Of a DNA stretch of 64,000 bases, positions 33,590-42,040 are shown piece after piece. The notes under the pieces were generated by a model. The model saw nothing but the letters and a program-made list of their open reading frames with translations, made no database searches and was not told the origin of the DNA. Both the position numbers and the translations under genes were made by a program. Origin of the DNA: Leisingera sp. JC1 (GTDB lineage: Bacteria; Pseudomonadota; Alphaproteobacteria; Rhodobacterales; Rhodobacteraceae); contig NZ_LYUZ01000001.1 in the NCBI RefSeq assembly GCF_001679925.1, positions 338,210 through 402,209 of the forward strand. Direction: 5' to 3'. The stretch's first letter is position 1. Each line of letters starts with the position of its first letter.

Positions 33590-34279
33590 TCAGGCCCAGG
33601 TGCCTTCAGTGGCGGAACGGATCTTGCGGATGTTCTCGCCGTATACTTCCGGATTGTTCACAGATCCGCCCTTGAATACCGCGGAGCCTGCGACCAGCAC
33701 ATCGGCGCCGGCTTCGGCCACCAGCGGCGCGGTGGTTGGGTCGACACCGCCGTCGATCTCGATATGAACCGGGCGGTCGCCGATCATTGACCGCAGGCGG
33801 CGGATCTTGGCGGTCATGTCGATGAACTTCTGGCCGCCGAAGCCGGGGTTCACGGTCATGACGCAAACGAGGTCAGTGAGGTCCAGCAGGTGCTCAACCG
33901 CCTCGGCCGGGGTGCCGGGATTCAGCGCCACGCCTGCCTTCATGCCCGCGCCGCGGATCGCCTGCAGGGTGCGGTGGATGTGCGGGCCTGCCTCGAAATG
34001 CGCGGTCAGCACGTCGGCACCGGCATCGGCATAGGCATCGATGTAGGGATCGACCGGCGCGATCATCAGGTGCACGTCCATCACTGTCTTCACATGCGGG
34101 CGGAACGCCTTCACCGCCTGCGGGCCGAAGGTGAGGTTCGGCACGAAATGCCCGTCCATAACATCCACATGCACCCAGTCGGCGCCTTGGGTTTCGATCG
34201 CCTGGATCTCCTGGCCGAAATTGGCGAAATCGGCAGACAGGATGGAGGGCGCGATCTTGATGTTGCGGTCAAAGGACAT
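33590..34279 (-). CDS. rpe: Ribulose-phosphate 3-epimerase
   Basis: 229 aa TIM barrel. Signature blocks are KIAPSILSADFANFGQEI, DVMDGHFVPNLTFGP with metal-binding His/Asp, MTVNPGFGGQKFI and HIEIDGGVDP. It interconverts ribulose-5-phosphate and xylulose-5-phosphate. The start is ATG 34279 with AAGGAAG upstream; an open N-terminal extension to 34387 has no homology. It is divergent from the phn operon. No Calvin-cycle genes are adjacent, so a pentose-phosphate role is assumed. Confidence 0.95.
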   Translation of the reverse strand: MSFDRNIKIAPSILSADFANFGQEIQAIETQGADWVHVDVMDGHFVPNLTFGPQAVKAFRPHVKTVMDVHLMIAPVDPYIDAYADAGADVLTAHFEAGPHIHRTLQAIRGAGMKAGVALNPGTPAEAVEHLLDLTDLVCVMTVNPGFGGQKFIDMTAKIRRLRSMIGDRPVHIEIDGGVDPTTAPLVAEAGADVLVAGSAVFKGGSVNNPEVYGENIRKIRSATEGTWA

Positions 34280-34411
34280 CTGGCAGCTTCCTTTTGCAAA
34301 GGGAATTGAGGAGTCGAAGGCCGTATAGACCGTCCGGCCCGCTGTGCACAGGGGCAGATTAAGCATCGGGTCCGTTTCCTTGGGCACTGCGCCTCCGGGT
34401 TGCGCCGGGCC

Positions 34412-34429
34412 GCGTCACAAAACTTTCAC
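34412..34429 (+). promoter_or_regulatory. Pho-box-like site upstream of phnC
   Basis: GCGTCAC-AAAA-CTTTCAC has two seven-base half sites with four-base spacing, close to the PhoB consensus CTGTCAT-N4-CTGTCAC; the second half matches at six of seven positions. A third GTGACAC sits at 34434-34440. It lies 65 bp before the phnC start, a suitable activator position. Confidence 0.6.
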
Positions 34430-34494
34430 GGCAGTGACACATGAGCTTTGAGCAGGGCCGATAGGCAATCCCGGAACGAGAAGGGAGCGCCCCG

Positions 34495-35313
34495 GTGCTG
34501 CGCATTGACAAACTGACTAAACGCTTCGGCGATAAGATTGCGGTGGATACCGCCACGCTGGACATCGACAAGCCCTGCATGATCGGCATCATCGGCCGTT
34601 CCGGCGCAGGCAAATCCACCCTGCTGCGGATGCTGAACCGGCTGGAGGACGCCAGCGGCGGCCGTATCCTGTTTGAGGGGCGCGAAGTCACCGGGCTGAA
34701 AGGCAAAGACAAGCGGGCCTGGCAGTCCGAATGCGCGATGATCTTCCAGCAATTCAACCTAGTGCCGCGGATGGACGTGGTGTCCAATGTTCTGCACGGC
34801 ACATTGAACCGCCGCAATGCGGTGGCAACGCTGTTCAACCTCTATCCGATGGCGGATATTCACACGGCGATCGACATTCTGGACCGGCTCGGCATTGCCG
34901 AACACGCGGCCAAGCGGGCCGAGGCGCTGTCGGGCGGCCAGCAGCAGCGGGTGGCGATTGCAAGGGCGCTGATGCAGGATCCGAAAATCATCCTGGCGGA
35001 TGAGCCGATTGCCTCGCTCGACCCGATGAACGCCCAGACCGTGATGGAGGCGCTGCGCCGCATTCATGAGGAAGACGGCCGCACAGTCATTGCCAACCTG
35101 CACACGCTGGACACAGCGCGCCGCTACTGCGACCGGGTCGTCGGCATGCGCGACGGGCGCATCGTCTTTGACGGGCTGCCGGAACAGCTGACCACCGGCG
35201 TCGCCCGCGAGATCTACGGCGCTGGAGAGGAATTCTCCGAAGCGGCCACCTCGACCGAGATCGAAACGCTGGAAAAGACGGACGCGATGCGCGCCGCCAT
35301 TCCCGCTGAATAA
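34495..35313 (+). CDS. phnC: Phosphonate ABC transporter ATP-binding protein PhnC
   Basis: 272 aa ABC ATPase. Walker A is GRSGAGKST (about 35-43), the signature is [27 protein letters not shown], and the H-loop is in VIANLHTLD. The long insertion [26 protein letters not shown] is typical of PhnC. The start codon is GTG at 34495 with AAGGGAG eight bases upstream. It is the first gene of phnCDEE, preceded by a Pho-box-like site, so phosphate-starvation control is likely. Confidence 0.93.
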   Translation: MLRIDKLTKRFGDKIAVDTATLDIDKPCMIGIIGRSGAGKSTLLRMLNRLEDASGGRILFEGREVTGLKGKDKRAWQSECAMIFQQFNLVPRMDVVSNVLHGTLNRRNAVATLFNLYPMADIHTAIDILDRLGIAEHAAKRAEALSGGQQQRVAIARALMQDPKIILADEPIASLDPMNAQTVMEALRRIHEEDGRTVIANLHTLDTARRYCDRVVGMRDGRIVFDGLPEQLTTGVAREIYGAGEEFSEAATSTEIETLEKTDAMRAAIPAE

Positions 35314-35378
35314 CCCGTGACCCTGAATTCATCGACCCGGCGGGCTGCTCTGCCGGGACCCAACCGGAGAGACATGAG

Positions 35379-36281
35379 ATGAAGAAACTGATTGCTGCCG
35401 TTCTGGCAACCACCGCGCTGACCGCCCCTGTTGCGGCAGAAGAGATCAAGGAATTCCGCATTGGCATCCTGGGTGGAGAGAACGCTCAGGACCGCCTGAA
35501 CAACAACGAGTGCCTGCGCGAATACACCGAGAAAGAACTGGGTGTTGAAACCAAGCTGTTTGCGCCTGCTGACTACAACGGCGTGATCCAGGGCCTGCTG
35601 GGCGGCACCATCGACATGGCATGGCTGGGCGCGTCCGGCTATGCCAAGACCTATCTGTCCGACCCCGAAGCGGTTGAGCCGGTTCTGGTCAAGGTGAACA
35701 CCGACGGCGGCTACGGCTATTACTCGGTTGGCTTTGCCCGCAAGGACAGCGGCATCACCTCGCTGGAAGATCTGAAAGGCAAGACCTTCGGATTCGGCGA
35801 TCCGAACTCCACCTCGGGCTACCTGATCCCGTCGATCGAGATCCCGAACAAGATCAATGCCTCCATGGACTCTGGCGACTACTTCGGTGAAGTGAAGTTC
35901 ACCGGCGGCCACGAGCAGACCATTGTCGCGGTTGCCAACGGCGACGTGGACGGCGGCGTGACCTGGGCCGACGGTCTGGGCGAATGGGAAGACGGCTACC
36001 AGTCCGGCGCGCTGCGCCGTGCCGTGGATGCAGGTCTGGTCGACATGAACGACATGGTGGAAATCTGGAAATCCGCCCCGATCCCGGAAGGCCCGGTGGT
36101 TCTGCGCAAGGCTCTGCCGGCAGACGTTAAAGCCAAGATGACCGCACTGATGGACAACCTCAGCGAAATTGACCGCGATTGCTTTTATGGTGTTGCGGCA
36201 GGTGAGGCCAAGAGTTTCGATCCGATCACCCATGAAGCCTATGAGGTGATCATCGAAGCCCGCAAGCTGAAGTCCCAGTAA
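35379..36281 (+). CDS. phnD: Phosphonate ABC transporter substrate-binding protein PhnD
   Basis: 300 aa periplasmic protein. The signal peptide is MKKLIAAVLATTALTAPVAA. The mature protein has the PhnD blocks FRIGILGGENAQDRL, LGGTIDMAWLGASGYAK and KTFGFGDPNSTSGYLIPS, the last forming the phosphonate-binding loop. GGAGAG precedes the ATG. A hairpin in the gap after it may raise its expression relative to the permeases. Confidence 0.94.
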   Translation: MKKLIAAVLATTALTAPVAAEEIKEFRIGILGGENAQDRLNNNECLREYTEKELGVETKLFAPADYNGVIQGLLGGTIDMAWLGASGYAKTYLSDPEAVEPVLVKVNTDGGYGYYSVGFARKDSGITSLEDLKGKTFGFGDPNSTSGYLIPSIEIPNKINASMDSGDYFGEVKFTGGHEQTIVAVANGDVDGGVTWADGLGEWEDGYQSGALRRAVDAGLVDMNDMVEIWKSAPIPEGPVVLRKALPADVKAKMTALMDNLSEIDRDCFYGVAAGEAKSFDPITHEAYEVIIEARKLKSQ

Positions 36282-36311
36282 TTTCAGCCCAGCACGTATT
36301 TTACTGTGCTC

Positions 36312-36344
36312 TGCGGGGTTCCGGGCCGGTCTTGGAGCCCCGCA
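36312..36344 (+). promoter_or_regulatory. Intra-operon hairpin between phnD and phnE
   Basis: TGCGGGG (36312-36318) pairs with CCCCGCA (36338-36344). The stem is extended inward by TTCC against GGAG. An ATTT run follows. Such a hairpin 31 bp after a binding-protein gene commonly stabilises the upstream mRNA or attenuates the permease genes. Confidence 0.55.
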
Positions 36345-36396
36345 ATTTCCTGGATGGACCCAGTATCCCCCATCCCTAGAAGATCAGGATCCCCAA

Positions 36397-37266
36397 ATGG
36401 CAGATTTGACAGCCGCCCGGCCGGGCATCGAGGACATCCGGCAGCACTACACCGCCCATACCCAGCGCAAGCGGCTCTATGGCGGTATCCTTCTGGCGGT
36501 TTTTGTGGCGCTGATGGCCGCGGGGTTCCGCACTGCGGACGCGCGCAATGCAGGCTCCTTTGCCGACGGGTTCACCCGCATCTTTGATTACCCGTCCGAG
36601 GTTCTTGCGGAAGCCGTCGAAAAGGCTGCCCAGCTTCCGGGGCATCTGGTGCATTTCTTTCCCGCGCTGGTGGAGACATTGAACATCGCCGCCGCCTCGA
36701 CTTTGGTGGGGGCTGTGTTCGGCACGCTGCTGTCGCTGTTGGCCACCCGGGGCATGGCGCCTTGGCCTATGCTGATCCCGGTGTTCCGCCGCATCAGCGA
36801 CATCTGCCGGGCCATACCGGAAATTGTTATCGCGCTGGTGCTGATCTTTGTGCTGGGCGGCGGGCCGGTGCCAGCCATGATTGCCATTGCCATCCACACA
36901 GCCGGCGCGCTGGGCAAGCTGTTTTCCGAGGTGAACGAAAACGCCTCGCTGAAACCGGTCGAGGGGCTGACCTCCGTAGGCGCCACTTGGGCGCAGCGTA
37001 TGACGCTGGGAGTGATCCCGCAGGTCGGTCCGAACTATGTGAGCTATGCGCTGCTGCGTTTTGAAATCAACATCCGCGCTTCTGCCATCCTCGGCTTCGT
37101 TGGTGCGGGCGGCATTGGCTACGAGCTGAAGAACGCCATGTCCTGGGGGCAGGGGCGCTATGACGAAGCCGCCGCGATTTTCCTGCTTCTCTTTGTCACT
37201 ATCGTGGCCGTTGACCAGCTGTCCGGCCTATTGCGTGACCGCCTGACCCATGGAGCGAAGGCATGA
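36397..37266 (+). CDS. phnE: Phosphonate ABC transporter permease PhnE (first)
   Basis: 289 aa inner-membrane permease. An N-terminal helix lies at about 26-46, and the binding-protein-dependent transport fold follows from about 90. The EAA-type cytoplasmic loop reads ENASLKPVEGLTSVGATWAQRMTLGVIPQ (E-A-A equivalent with G), and ASAILGFVGAGGIGYEL is characteristic of PhnE. It overlaps the second permease by four bases (ATGA). Confidence 0.92.
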   Translation: MADLTAARPGIEDIRQHYTAHTQRKRLYGGILLAVFVALMAAGFRTADARNAGSFADGFTRIFDYPSEVLAEAVEKAAQLPGHLVHFFPALVETLNIAAASTLVGAVFGTLLSLLATRGMAPWPMLIPVFRRISDICRAIPEIVIALVLIFVLGGGPVPAMIAIAIHTAGALGKLFSEVNENASLKPVEGLTSVGATWAQRMTLGVIPQVGPNYVSYALLRFEINIRASAILGFVGAGGIGYELKNAMSWGQGRYDEAAAIFLLLFVTIVAVDQLSGLLRDRLTHGAKA

Positions 37267-38636
37267 CCACTTTTGACACCACCCTTACGCCGGCAGATCT
37301 GAAGTCGGACATCTCGCGGCTGTTTCTGAAAAAGCGGCTGATGAATTTTGCCCTGCCCGCCGCGGTGCTGGCCTATCTCGCCTATGTTTTTGTGGTCTTC
37401 GACATGCCGGGACTGTGGGAGCGTGCCAGCCTGGACAACGCCAAAACACTGGTGAGCGACAGCTACAGCTACAAGACCCATGTCACCCGCGACAACCGCA
37501 GCGGTGAGGTGTCGGTGGCCATCGAGGGCGAGCGCAAGGGGGCCTATCCCGACGGCATGTCGCCGGACTGGGTGGCCTTGGGCGAGACCACGGTGATTGA
37601 TCTGGAAGACGGGCACACAGTCACATTTGGTCCAGAGATCATCGCATACGAGATCCCAGGCTATGGCACCGTACGGGCCACCCCGAGCCGCAGCGCGGGC
37701 GTGCAAGCGGAATTGCCTGCCGGTGATGTGCCGGAGTGGATCAGTGTTTCGAAGAACCGCCTGGCCGTTACAACAGAGGCCGGCCGCCTGACCGTGACCC
37801 GCAACCGGGCGGAAGTTTTCCGCTATTTCGCAGGCTGGGAGCTGTTCTTCTTCACCCTCGACAGCCCGTATTACGGCATGGGGGCAGGGGAGCTGATGCA
37901 GCGCGCTGCCACTGGAGAGGGCGGTGCGATCTTCCAGGAGTTCTGGACCAACAAGATGTGGCGCCATCAGGTCGTGGCCTGGGCCATAGCTGAGACCCTG
38001 CTGATGGCCTTCCTCGGCACCATCGGCGCCGGCATCATCGCGCTGCCGCTGGCCTTTCTGGCGACCCGCAATTTCATGCCCCTGCGCAGCATCCGCTTTG
38101 CCATGCGCCGCTTCTTCGACTTTGTGCGCGGGGTCGACTCGCTGATCTGGACAGTGGTGCTGGCGCGGGCCTTTGGCCCCGGTCCGCTGACCGGCGCGCT
38201 GGCGATCCTGGTGACGGATACCGGCACTTTCGGTAAGATCTTCTCCGAGGCACTGGAGAACGTCGACCAGAAGCAGATCGAGGGCGTGGCCTCAACCGGA
38301 GCCAAGCCTGTGCAGCGCTACCGCTTCGGGGTGATCCCGCAGATCACGCCGGTGCTGCTGAGCCAGCTGCTGTATTTCCTGGAATCGAACACCCGTTCTG
38401 CCACCATCATCGGCGCGATCACCGGCGGCGGCATCGGCCTGTTGCTGACACAGGCGATCATCACCCAGAAGGATTGGGAGGAAGTGGCTTATTACATCAC
38501 TTTGATCATCCTGATGGTGATGCTGATGGACTGGTTCTCCGGCTGGCTGCGCCGCCGCCTGATCAAGGGCGAGGGCGGTAAGGCCAAGCGCAAGCGGCGG
38601 AGGCCGGAAGAGGGCGGGGCGTTCCTGCTGCCTTGA
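37263..38636 (+). CDS. phnE: Phosphonate ABC transporter permease PhnE (second, enlarged)
   Basis: 457 aa, much longer than the roughly 260-300 aa of ordinary PhnE. A helix at about 23-45 is followed by about 170 residues of hydrophilic, beta-rich sequence (about 50-215). The permease core (about 235-440) has the EAA-like loop EALENVDQKQIEGVASTGAKPV and GAITGGGIGLLLTQA. The insert should face the periplasm between the first and second helices. The tail is Lys/Arg-rich. It is translationally coupled to the first phnE. The extra domain may interact with PhnD or ligand; this is inference. Confidence 0.88.
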   Translation: MTTFDTTLTPADLKSDISRLFLKKRLMNFALPAAVLAYLAYVFVVFDMPGLWERASLDNAKTLVSDSYSYKTHVTRDNRSGEVSVAIEGERKGAYPDGMSPDWVALGETTVIDLEDGHTVTFGPEIIAYEIPGYGTVRATPSRSAGVQAELPAGDVPEWISVSKNRLAVTTEAGRLTVTRNRAEVFRYFAGWELFFFTLDSPYYGMGAGELMQRAATGEGGAIFQEFWTNKMWRHQVVAWAIAETLLMAFLGTIGAGIIALPLAFLATRNFMPLRSIRFAMRRFFDFVRGVDSLIWTVVLARAFGPGPLTGALAILVTDTGTFGKIFSEALENVDQKQIEGVASTGAKPVQRYRFGVIPQITPVLLSQLLYFLESNTRSATIIGAITGGGIGLLLTQAIITQKDWEEVAYYITLIILMVMLMDWFSGWLRRRLIKGEGGKAKRKRRRPEEGGAFLLP

Positions 38637-38667
38637 CCTTGCCCCGGCTTCCTGTCGAGGACTGACA

Positions 38668-39282
38668 ATGGCACGATTGCTGGCTGAAGAGCCGTTCATC
38701 CACCCGGATTGCACGATCACTGGCAGCCGTTTCGGTGCCTATGTCGAAATCGGCGCCGGCAGCCGGGTGGCGAACGCAGTGGTTGGCGACTACAGCTATT
38801 GCGACCGGAGTTGTGACATTGCCAATGCGGAGGTCGGCAAGTTTGCCAATATTGCCAGCTTCGTGCGGATCGGCGCCTCCGACCACCCGATGGAGAAAGC
38901 GTCTCTGCACCACTTCCTCTACCGTTCGGCAAGCTACTGGGATGACGCGGAGGATGACGCGGAGTGGTTTGCCCGGCGCGCCGGGCGAACTGCCAGCATC
39001 GGCCATGACACCTGGATCGGCCATGGGGCGATGATCAAGCCGGAGGTGAACATCGGGCATGGCGCTGTCGTGGCCTCAGGCACGATTGTGACAAAGGATG
39101 TGGCGCCCTACACCATTGTTGGCGGCAATACCGCCAGGGTGATCCGCCGCCGCTATCCTGAGGCAGTAGCCGAGCAGATGATGGAACTAGCGTGGTGGGA
39201 CTGGGACCACGAGACCTTGCGGACTGCGCTGCCAGACTTCCGCAGCCTGAGGGCCGAAGAGTTCGTGGAGAAGTATTCCTGA
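38668..39282 (+). CDS. Hexapeptide-repeat acetyltransferase linked to phosphonate metabolism
   Basis: 204 aa left-handed beta-helix protein with isoleucine-patch hexapeptides (ITGSRFGAYVEIGAGSRVANAVV; HDTWIGHGAMIKPEVNIGHGAVVASGTIVTKDV). It ends like chloramphenicol/virginiamycin acetyltransferases (YTIVGGNTARVIRRRY). It fits my memory of the phosphonate metabolism hexapeptide transferase family (TIGR03308), usually found in C-P lyase gene sets. It lies 31 bp after the second phnE and is the last gene of the run. No phnGHIJKLM follows in the window. Confidence 0.82.
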   Translation: MARLLAEEPFIHPDCTITGSRFGAYVEIGAGSRVANAVVGDYSYCDRSCDIANAEVGKFANIASFVRIGASDHPMEKASLHHFLYRSASYWDDAEDDAEWFARRAGRTASIGHDTWIGHGAMIKPEVNIGHGAVVASGTIVTKDVAPYTIVGGNTARVIRRRYPEAVAEQMMELAWWDWDHETLRTALPDFRSLRAEEFVEKYS

Positions 39283-39338
39283 TCCGGCGGGCGGGCAGCT
39301 CCCGCCTGTTCTAGCACATTCACAAAATGTGTGTCACC

Positions 39339-39365
39339 GTTGGGCGTGGCGCCGCTGCGCGGCGC
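39339..39365. repeat. GCGC palindromic repeat, copy 6
   Basis: GTTGGG (39339-39344) is followed by GCGCCGC (39349-39355), loop TGC and GCGGCGC (39359-39365). It lies in the 279-bp convergent gap between the hexapeptide transferase and apbC genes, which also holds a long hairpin at 39431. Confidence 0.65.
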
Positions 39366-39430
39366 AGTAGGGCTCCGCCCGTTCGAACCTCAAATGATCG
39401 TCCGGACCATTTCTTCTCCGGTTCTCATTT

Positions 39431-39476
39431 CTGGAACGCGCTTGAGGGGCAATTCAGCCCGTCAAGCGCGTTCCAG
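39431..39476. other. Long perfect hairpin in a convergent gap
   Basis: CTGGAACGCGCTTGA (39431-39445) and TCAAGCGCGTTCCAG (39462-39476) are perfect 15-base arms. GGGC and GCCC inside extend the stem after a single mismatch, leaving loop AATTCA. This 46-base structure has no T-tract on either strand. It could be a bidirectional transcription barrier, a small RNA or a mobile palindromic unit. Confidence 0.6.
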
Positions 39477-39561
39477 CTTCTGCGGTCTGTCATCCCCGCC
39501 TCAAAGGTAAACGGCGCAACGTGCCACCGCCTTGCGGCGCTTGACCCGGGGCTGTCAGGGG

Positions 39562-40632
39562 TCAGGCGGCGCCTGCGTCGACCAGTTGGGTGGCGATGTC
39601 GAGGAACACCTTGGCCTGGGCACTGCCAGGCTTGGCAGCCACGATGGGCGTGCCGTTGTCGCCAGCCAGCCGCACGTCCAGGTGCAGCGGCACCTCGCCC
39701 AGCAGCGGCACGTCGAGTTTCCTGGCTTCCTGGGCCACGCCGCCATGGCCGAAGACATGCTCCTCATGGCCGCAGTTGGAGCAAATGTGGGTGGACATGT
39801 TCTCGATCATGCCCAGCACCGGAACGTTCATCTTGCGGAACATGTCGATGCCTTTGCGCGCATCGATCAGCGCCACGTCCTGCGGGGTGGAGACCACAAT
39901 GGCACCGTCCACATGGGTCTTCTGGGCCAGGGTCATCTGCACATCGCCGGTGCCGGGCGGCAGGTCGACGATCAGCACGTCCAGGTCGCCCCATTGCACC
40001 TGCAACAGCATCTGCTGCAGCGCGCCCATCAGCATCGGGCCGCGCCAGATCACCGCCTGGTCTTCGCCGGTCATCAGCCCCATCGACATCATGGTGACGC
40101 CGTGGTTGCGCAGGGGCAGGATTGTCTTGCCGTCAGGGCTGGCGGGGCGGCCGCTGACGCCCAGCATCTTGGGCTGTGAAGGGCCATAGACGTCGGCATC
40201 CAGCAGGCCGACCTTGCGCCCCTGCATCGCCAGCGCGCAGGCGATATTGGCGGACACCGTGGATTTCCCGACCCCGCCCTTGCCCGAGGCCACGGCCAGG
40301 ATCCGCGCAACGCCGGGAACTTTCTGCGGCGCCTGCTGCTGTGGCTGAGCGGCTTTCTTGGGCTTAAGATCCGGTGGCGCTTTCTCCGAATGGGCGGTCA
40401 GCATAGCTGACACTTTTTCCACCCCCGTCAGCGCCGCCACGGCCGCGTCCGCCTGGTCGCGCACCGGGCCGTAGGCCTCGGACTTGCCGGGGTCGATTTC
40501 CAGTACAAAGCGGACGGCGCTGCCCTCGACGGTAACGGCACGGGCAATGCCTGCGCTGACGATGTCGCTGCCGCTGACGGGGTCGGTGATGTTCTTGAGC
40601 GCCTCAAGGACGGTTTCACGGGTGACGGTCAC
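39562..40632 (-). CDS. apbC: Mrp/ApbC-type Fe-S cluster carrier ATPase
   Basis: 356 aa. An N-terminal DUF59/MIP18 domain (about 1-85) is followed by a linker with PKKAAQPQQQAPQ and a P-loop ATPase with the deviant Walker A GKGGVGKST (about 117-125). DLPPGTGDVQMTL and the C-S-N-C pair (ICSNCG) that binds the bridging cluster follow. It transfers [4Fe-4S] clusters to apoproteins. The start is GTG 40632 with AGGAG seven bases upstream. It is a single gene, convergent with the phn operon. Confidence 0.93.
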   Translation of the reverse strand: MTVTRETVLEALKNITDPVSGSDIVSAGIARAVTVEGSAVRFVLEIDPGKSEAYGPVRDQADAAVAALTGVEKVSAMLTAHSEKAPPDLKPKKAAQPQQQAPQKVPGVARILAVASGKGGVGKSTVSANIACALAMQGRKVGLLDADVYGPSQPKMLGVSGRPASPDGKTILPLRNHGVTMMSMGLMTGEDQAVIWRGPMLMGALQQMLLQVQWGDLDVLIVDLPPGTGDVQMTLAQKTHVDGAIVVSTPQDVALIDARKGIDMFRKMNVPVLGMIENMSTHICSNCGHEEHVFGHGGVAQEARKLDVPLLGEVPLHLDVRLAGDNGTPIVAAKPGSAQAKVFLDIATQLVDAGAA

Positions 40633-40793
40633 GCCGGTCTCCTGTAGCTGGTCATACCTTGCGCCTGTTCTGGCCCAAATCAGCGGCTCATACCAGCCGT
40701 ACAGAGCGAGGAGTTTGATTTAGAACATCCTGGAGTCAGCTTTTCTGCAGGCTGGCCTTGTTCAAGACCGGACACTTGTCGGCAAACGCAGCA

Positions 40794-40825
40794 GCGCCGC
40801 GCATCAGCGCGGCGCCGGGCCCAAC
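40794..40825. repeat. GCGC palindromic repeat, copy 7
   Basis: GCGCCGCGC (40794-40802), loop ATCA, GCGCGGCGC (40807-40815), then GGGCCCAAC (40817-40825). It lies about 40 bp beyond the gap stop codon, upstream of apbC on the minus strand. GC-rich repeats of the same flavour continue to about 40860. Confidence 0.75.
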
Positions 40826-40867
40826 GGGAGGAGGCCCATCGGGCCGAGGACGGGCGGGAGGATCCCG

Positions 40868-41896
40868 TCAGCTGGCCAAGGCCACCTCGGCGGCGTTCAT
40901 CACCGCGCCGATGCGGCGGCCGGTGTCCACCATGCGGTTGGAGAAACCCCATTCGTTGTCATACCAGCTGACCACCCGAACCAGCCCCTCGGCGGTGACA
41001 GCGGTTTGCGCTGCGGCGAAGCAGCTGGAATGCGGGTCATGGTTGAAATCGACAGAGACCAGCGGGTCCTCCTCGTAAGACAGGATACCCTCCAGCCCGT
41101 TCCCTGCCGCCGCCTTGACCGCAGCATTGACCGCTTCAACCGTGGCAGGGCGTTCCGGCACAAAGCTCAGGTCCACCATGGAGACATTGGCGGTGGGCAC
41201 CCGGATCGCTGAGCCTTCCAGCCGGCCCTTCAGATGCGGCAGCACCTCGGAGATTGCCCGCGCCGCACCGGTGGATGTGGGGATCATCGACAGCGAAGCC
41301 GCGCGGGCACGGTAGAGGTCCTTGTGGCTGGTGTCATGGGTTGGCTGGTCGCCGGTGTAGGCGTGGATCGTGGTCATGTAGCCGGTCTTGATGCCAAAGG
41401 CCTCATCCAGCACCTTGGCCAGCGGCGCCAGGCAATTGGTGGTGCAGGAGGCGTTGGAGACAATCACGTCCTCCGGCGTCAGGTCCATGTGGTTGACGCC
41501 AAAGACCACGGTGCGGTCGGCATCCTTGCCAGGGGCGGAGATCAGAACCCGCTTGGAGCCATTCTTCAGATGCCGCGCGGCCTCCTCGCGGGCGGTGAAC
41601 AGGCCGGTGCATTCATAGGCGATGTCCACATCCTGCCAGGGCAAATCTTCCGGGTTGCGGACGGCGCTCAGACGGATGCTGTGATGACCGACGCGGATCA
41701 GGTCATCTGCCAGAAAAACGGGCGTCTTAAGGCGTCCGTGCACGCTGTCATATTTCAGCAGGTGAACCAGCGTTTCCGGCGGCGACAGGTCGTTGATGGC
41801 CACCACCTCGATATCCTTGGCTTCGCTTTCCAGCAGCGCCCGCAGCACCCCGCGGCCAATCCGCCCGAATCCGTTGATTGCAATCTTCAGTGTCAT
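40868..41896 (-). CDS. gap: Glyceraldehyde-3-phosphate dehydrogenase
   Basis: 342 aa. The NAD-binding start is LKIAINGFGRIGRGVLRALLE. The catalytic cysteine lies in SNASCTTNCLAPL, followed by HAYTGDQPTHD and the C-terminal SWYDNEWGFSNRMVD. It is a type I NAD(P)-GAPDH. The open frame continues far upstream, but the true start is ATG 41896; the extension is only translated operator repeat (alternating Arg and Tyr). The gene is divergent from a LacI regulator with a hexamer array between them, implying direct control of this gap copy. Confidence 0.95.
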   Translation of the reverse strand: MTLKIAINGFGRIGRGVLRALLESEAKDIEVVAINDLSPPETLVHLLKYDSVHGRLKTPVFLADDLIRVGHHSIRLSAVRNPEDLPWQDVDIAYECTGLFTAREEAARHLKNGSKRVLISAPGKDADRTVVFGVNHMDLTPEDVIVSNASCTTNCLAPLAKVLDEAFGIKTGYMTTIHAYTGDQPTHDTSHKDLYRARAASLSMIPTSTGAARAISEVLPHLKGRLEGSAIRVPTANVSMVDLSFVPERPATVEAVNAAVKAAAGNGLEGILSYEEDPLVSVDFNHDPHSSCFAAAQTAVTAEGLVRVVSWYDNEWGFSNRMVDTGRRIGAVMNAAEVALAS

Positions 41897-41915
41897 CCCT
41901 GATCTCCGGCTGGTG

Positions 41916-41967
41916 TACCGGAATTTGATCCGGTAGCGATAACGGTTGCGATACCGATAACGATAAC
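41916..41967. promoter_or_regulatory. Operator array between gap and the LacI regulator
   Basis: An inverted repeat TACCGGA-N6-TCCGGTA spans 41916-41935. In phase with its end are six tandem hexamers (41932-41967): GGTAGC, GATAAC, GGTTGC, GATACC, GATAAC, GATAAC. Pairs of adjacent hexamers make GNTANC-GNTANC, the form of LacI/GntR-type operators with central CG. The array could hold several overlapping dimers. Confidence 0.7.
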
Positions 41968-42040
41968 GAGTACAAAAATCAAGCCCCTTGCCGGCAGAGC
42001 TGCCCTTGCGGCGGCCCGCGATCTGCAGGAGCATGGTGGT

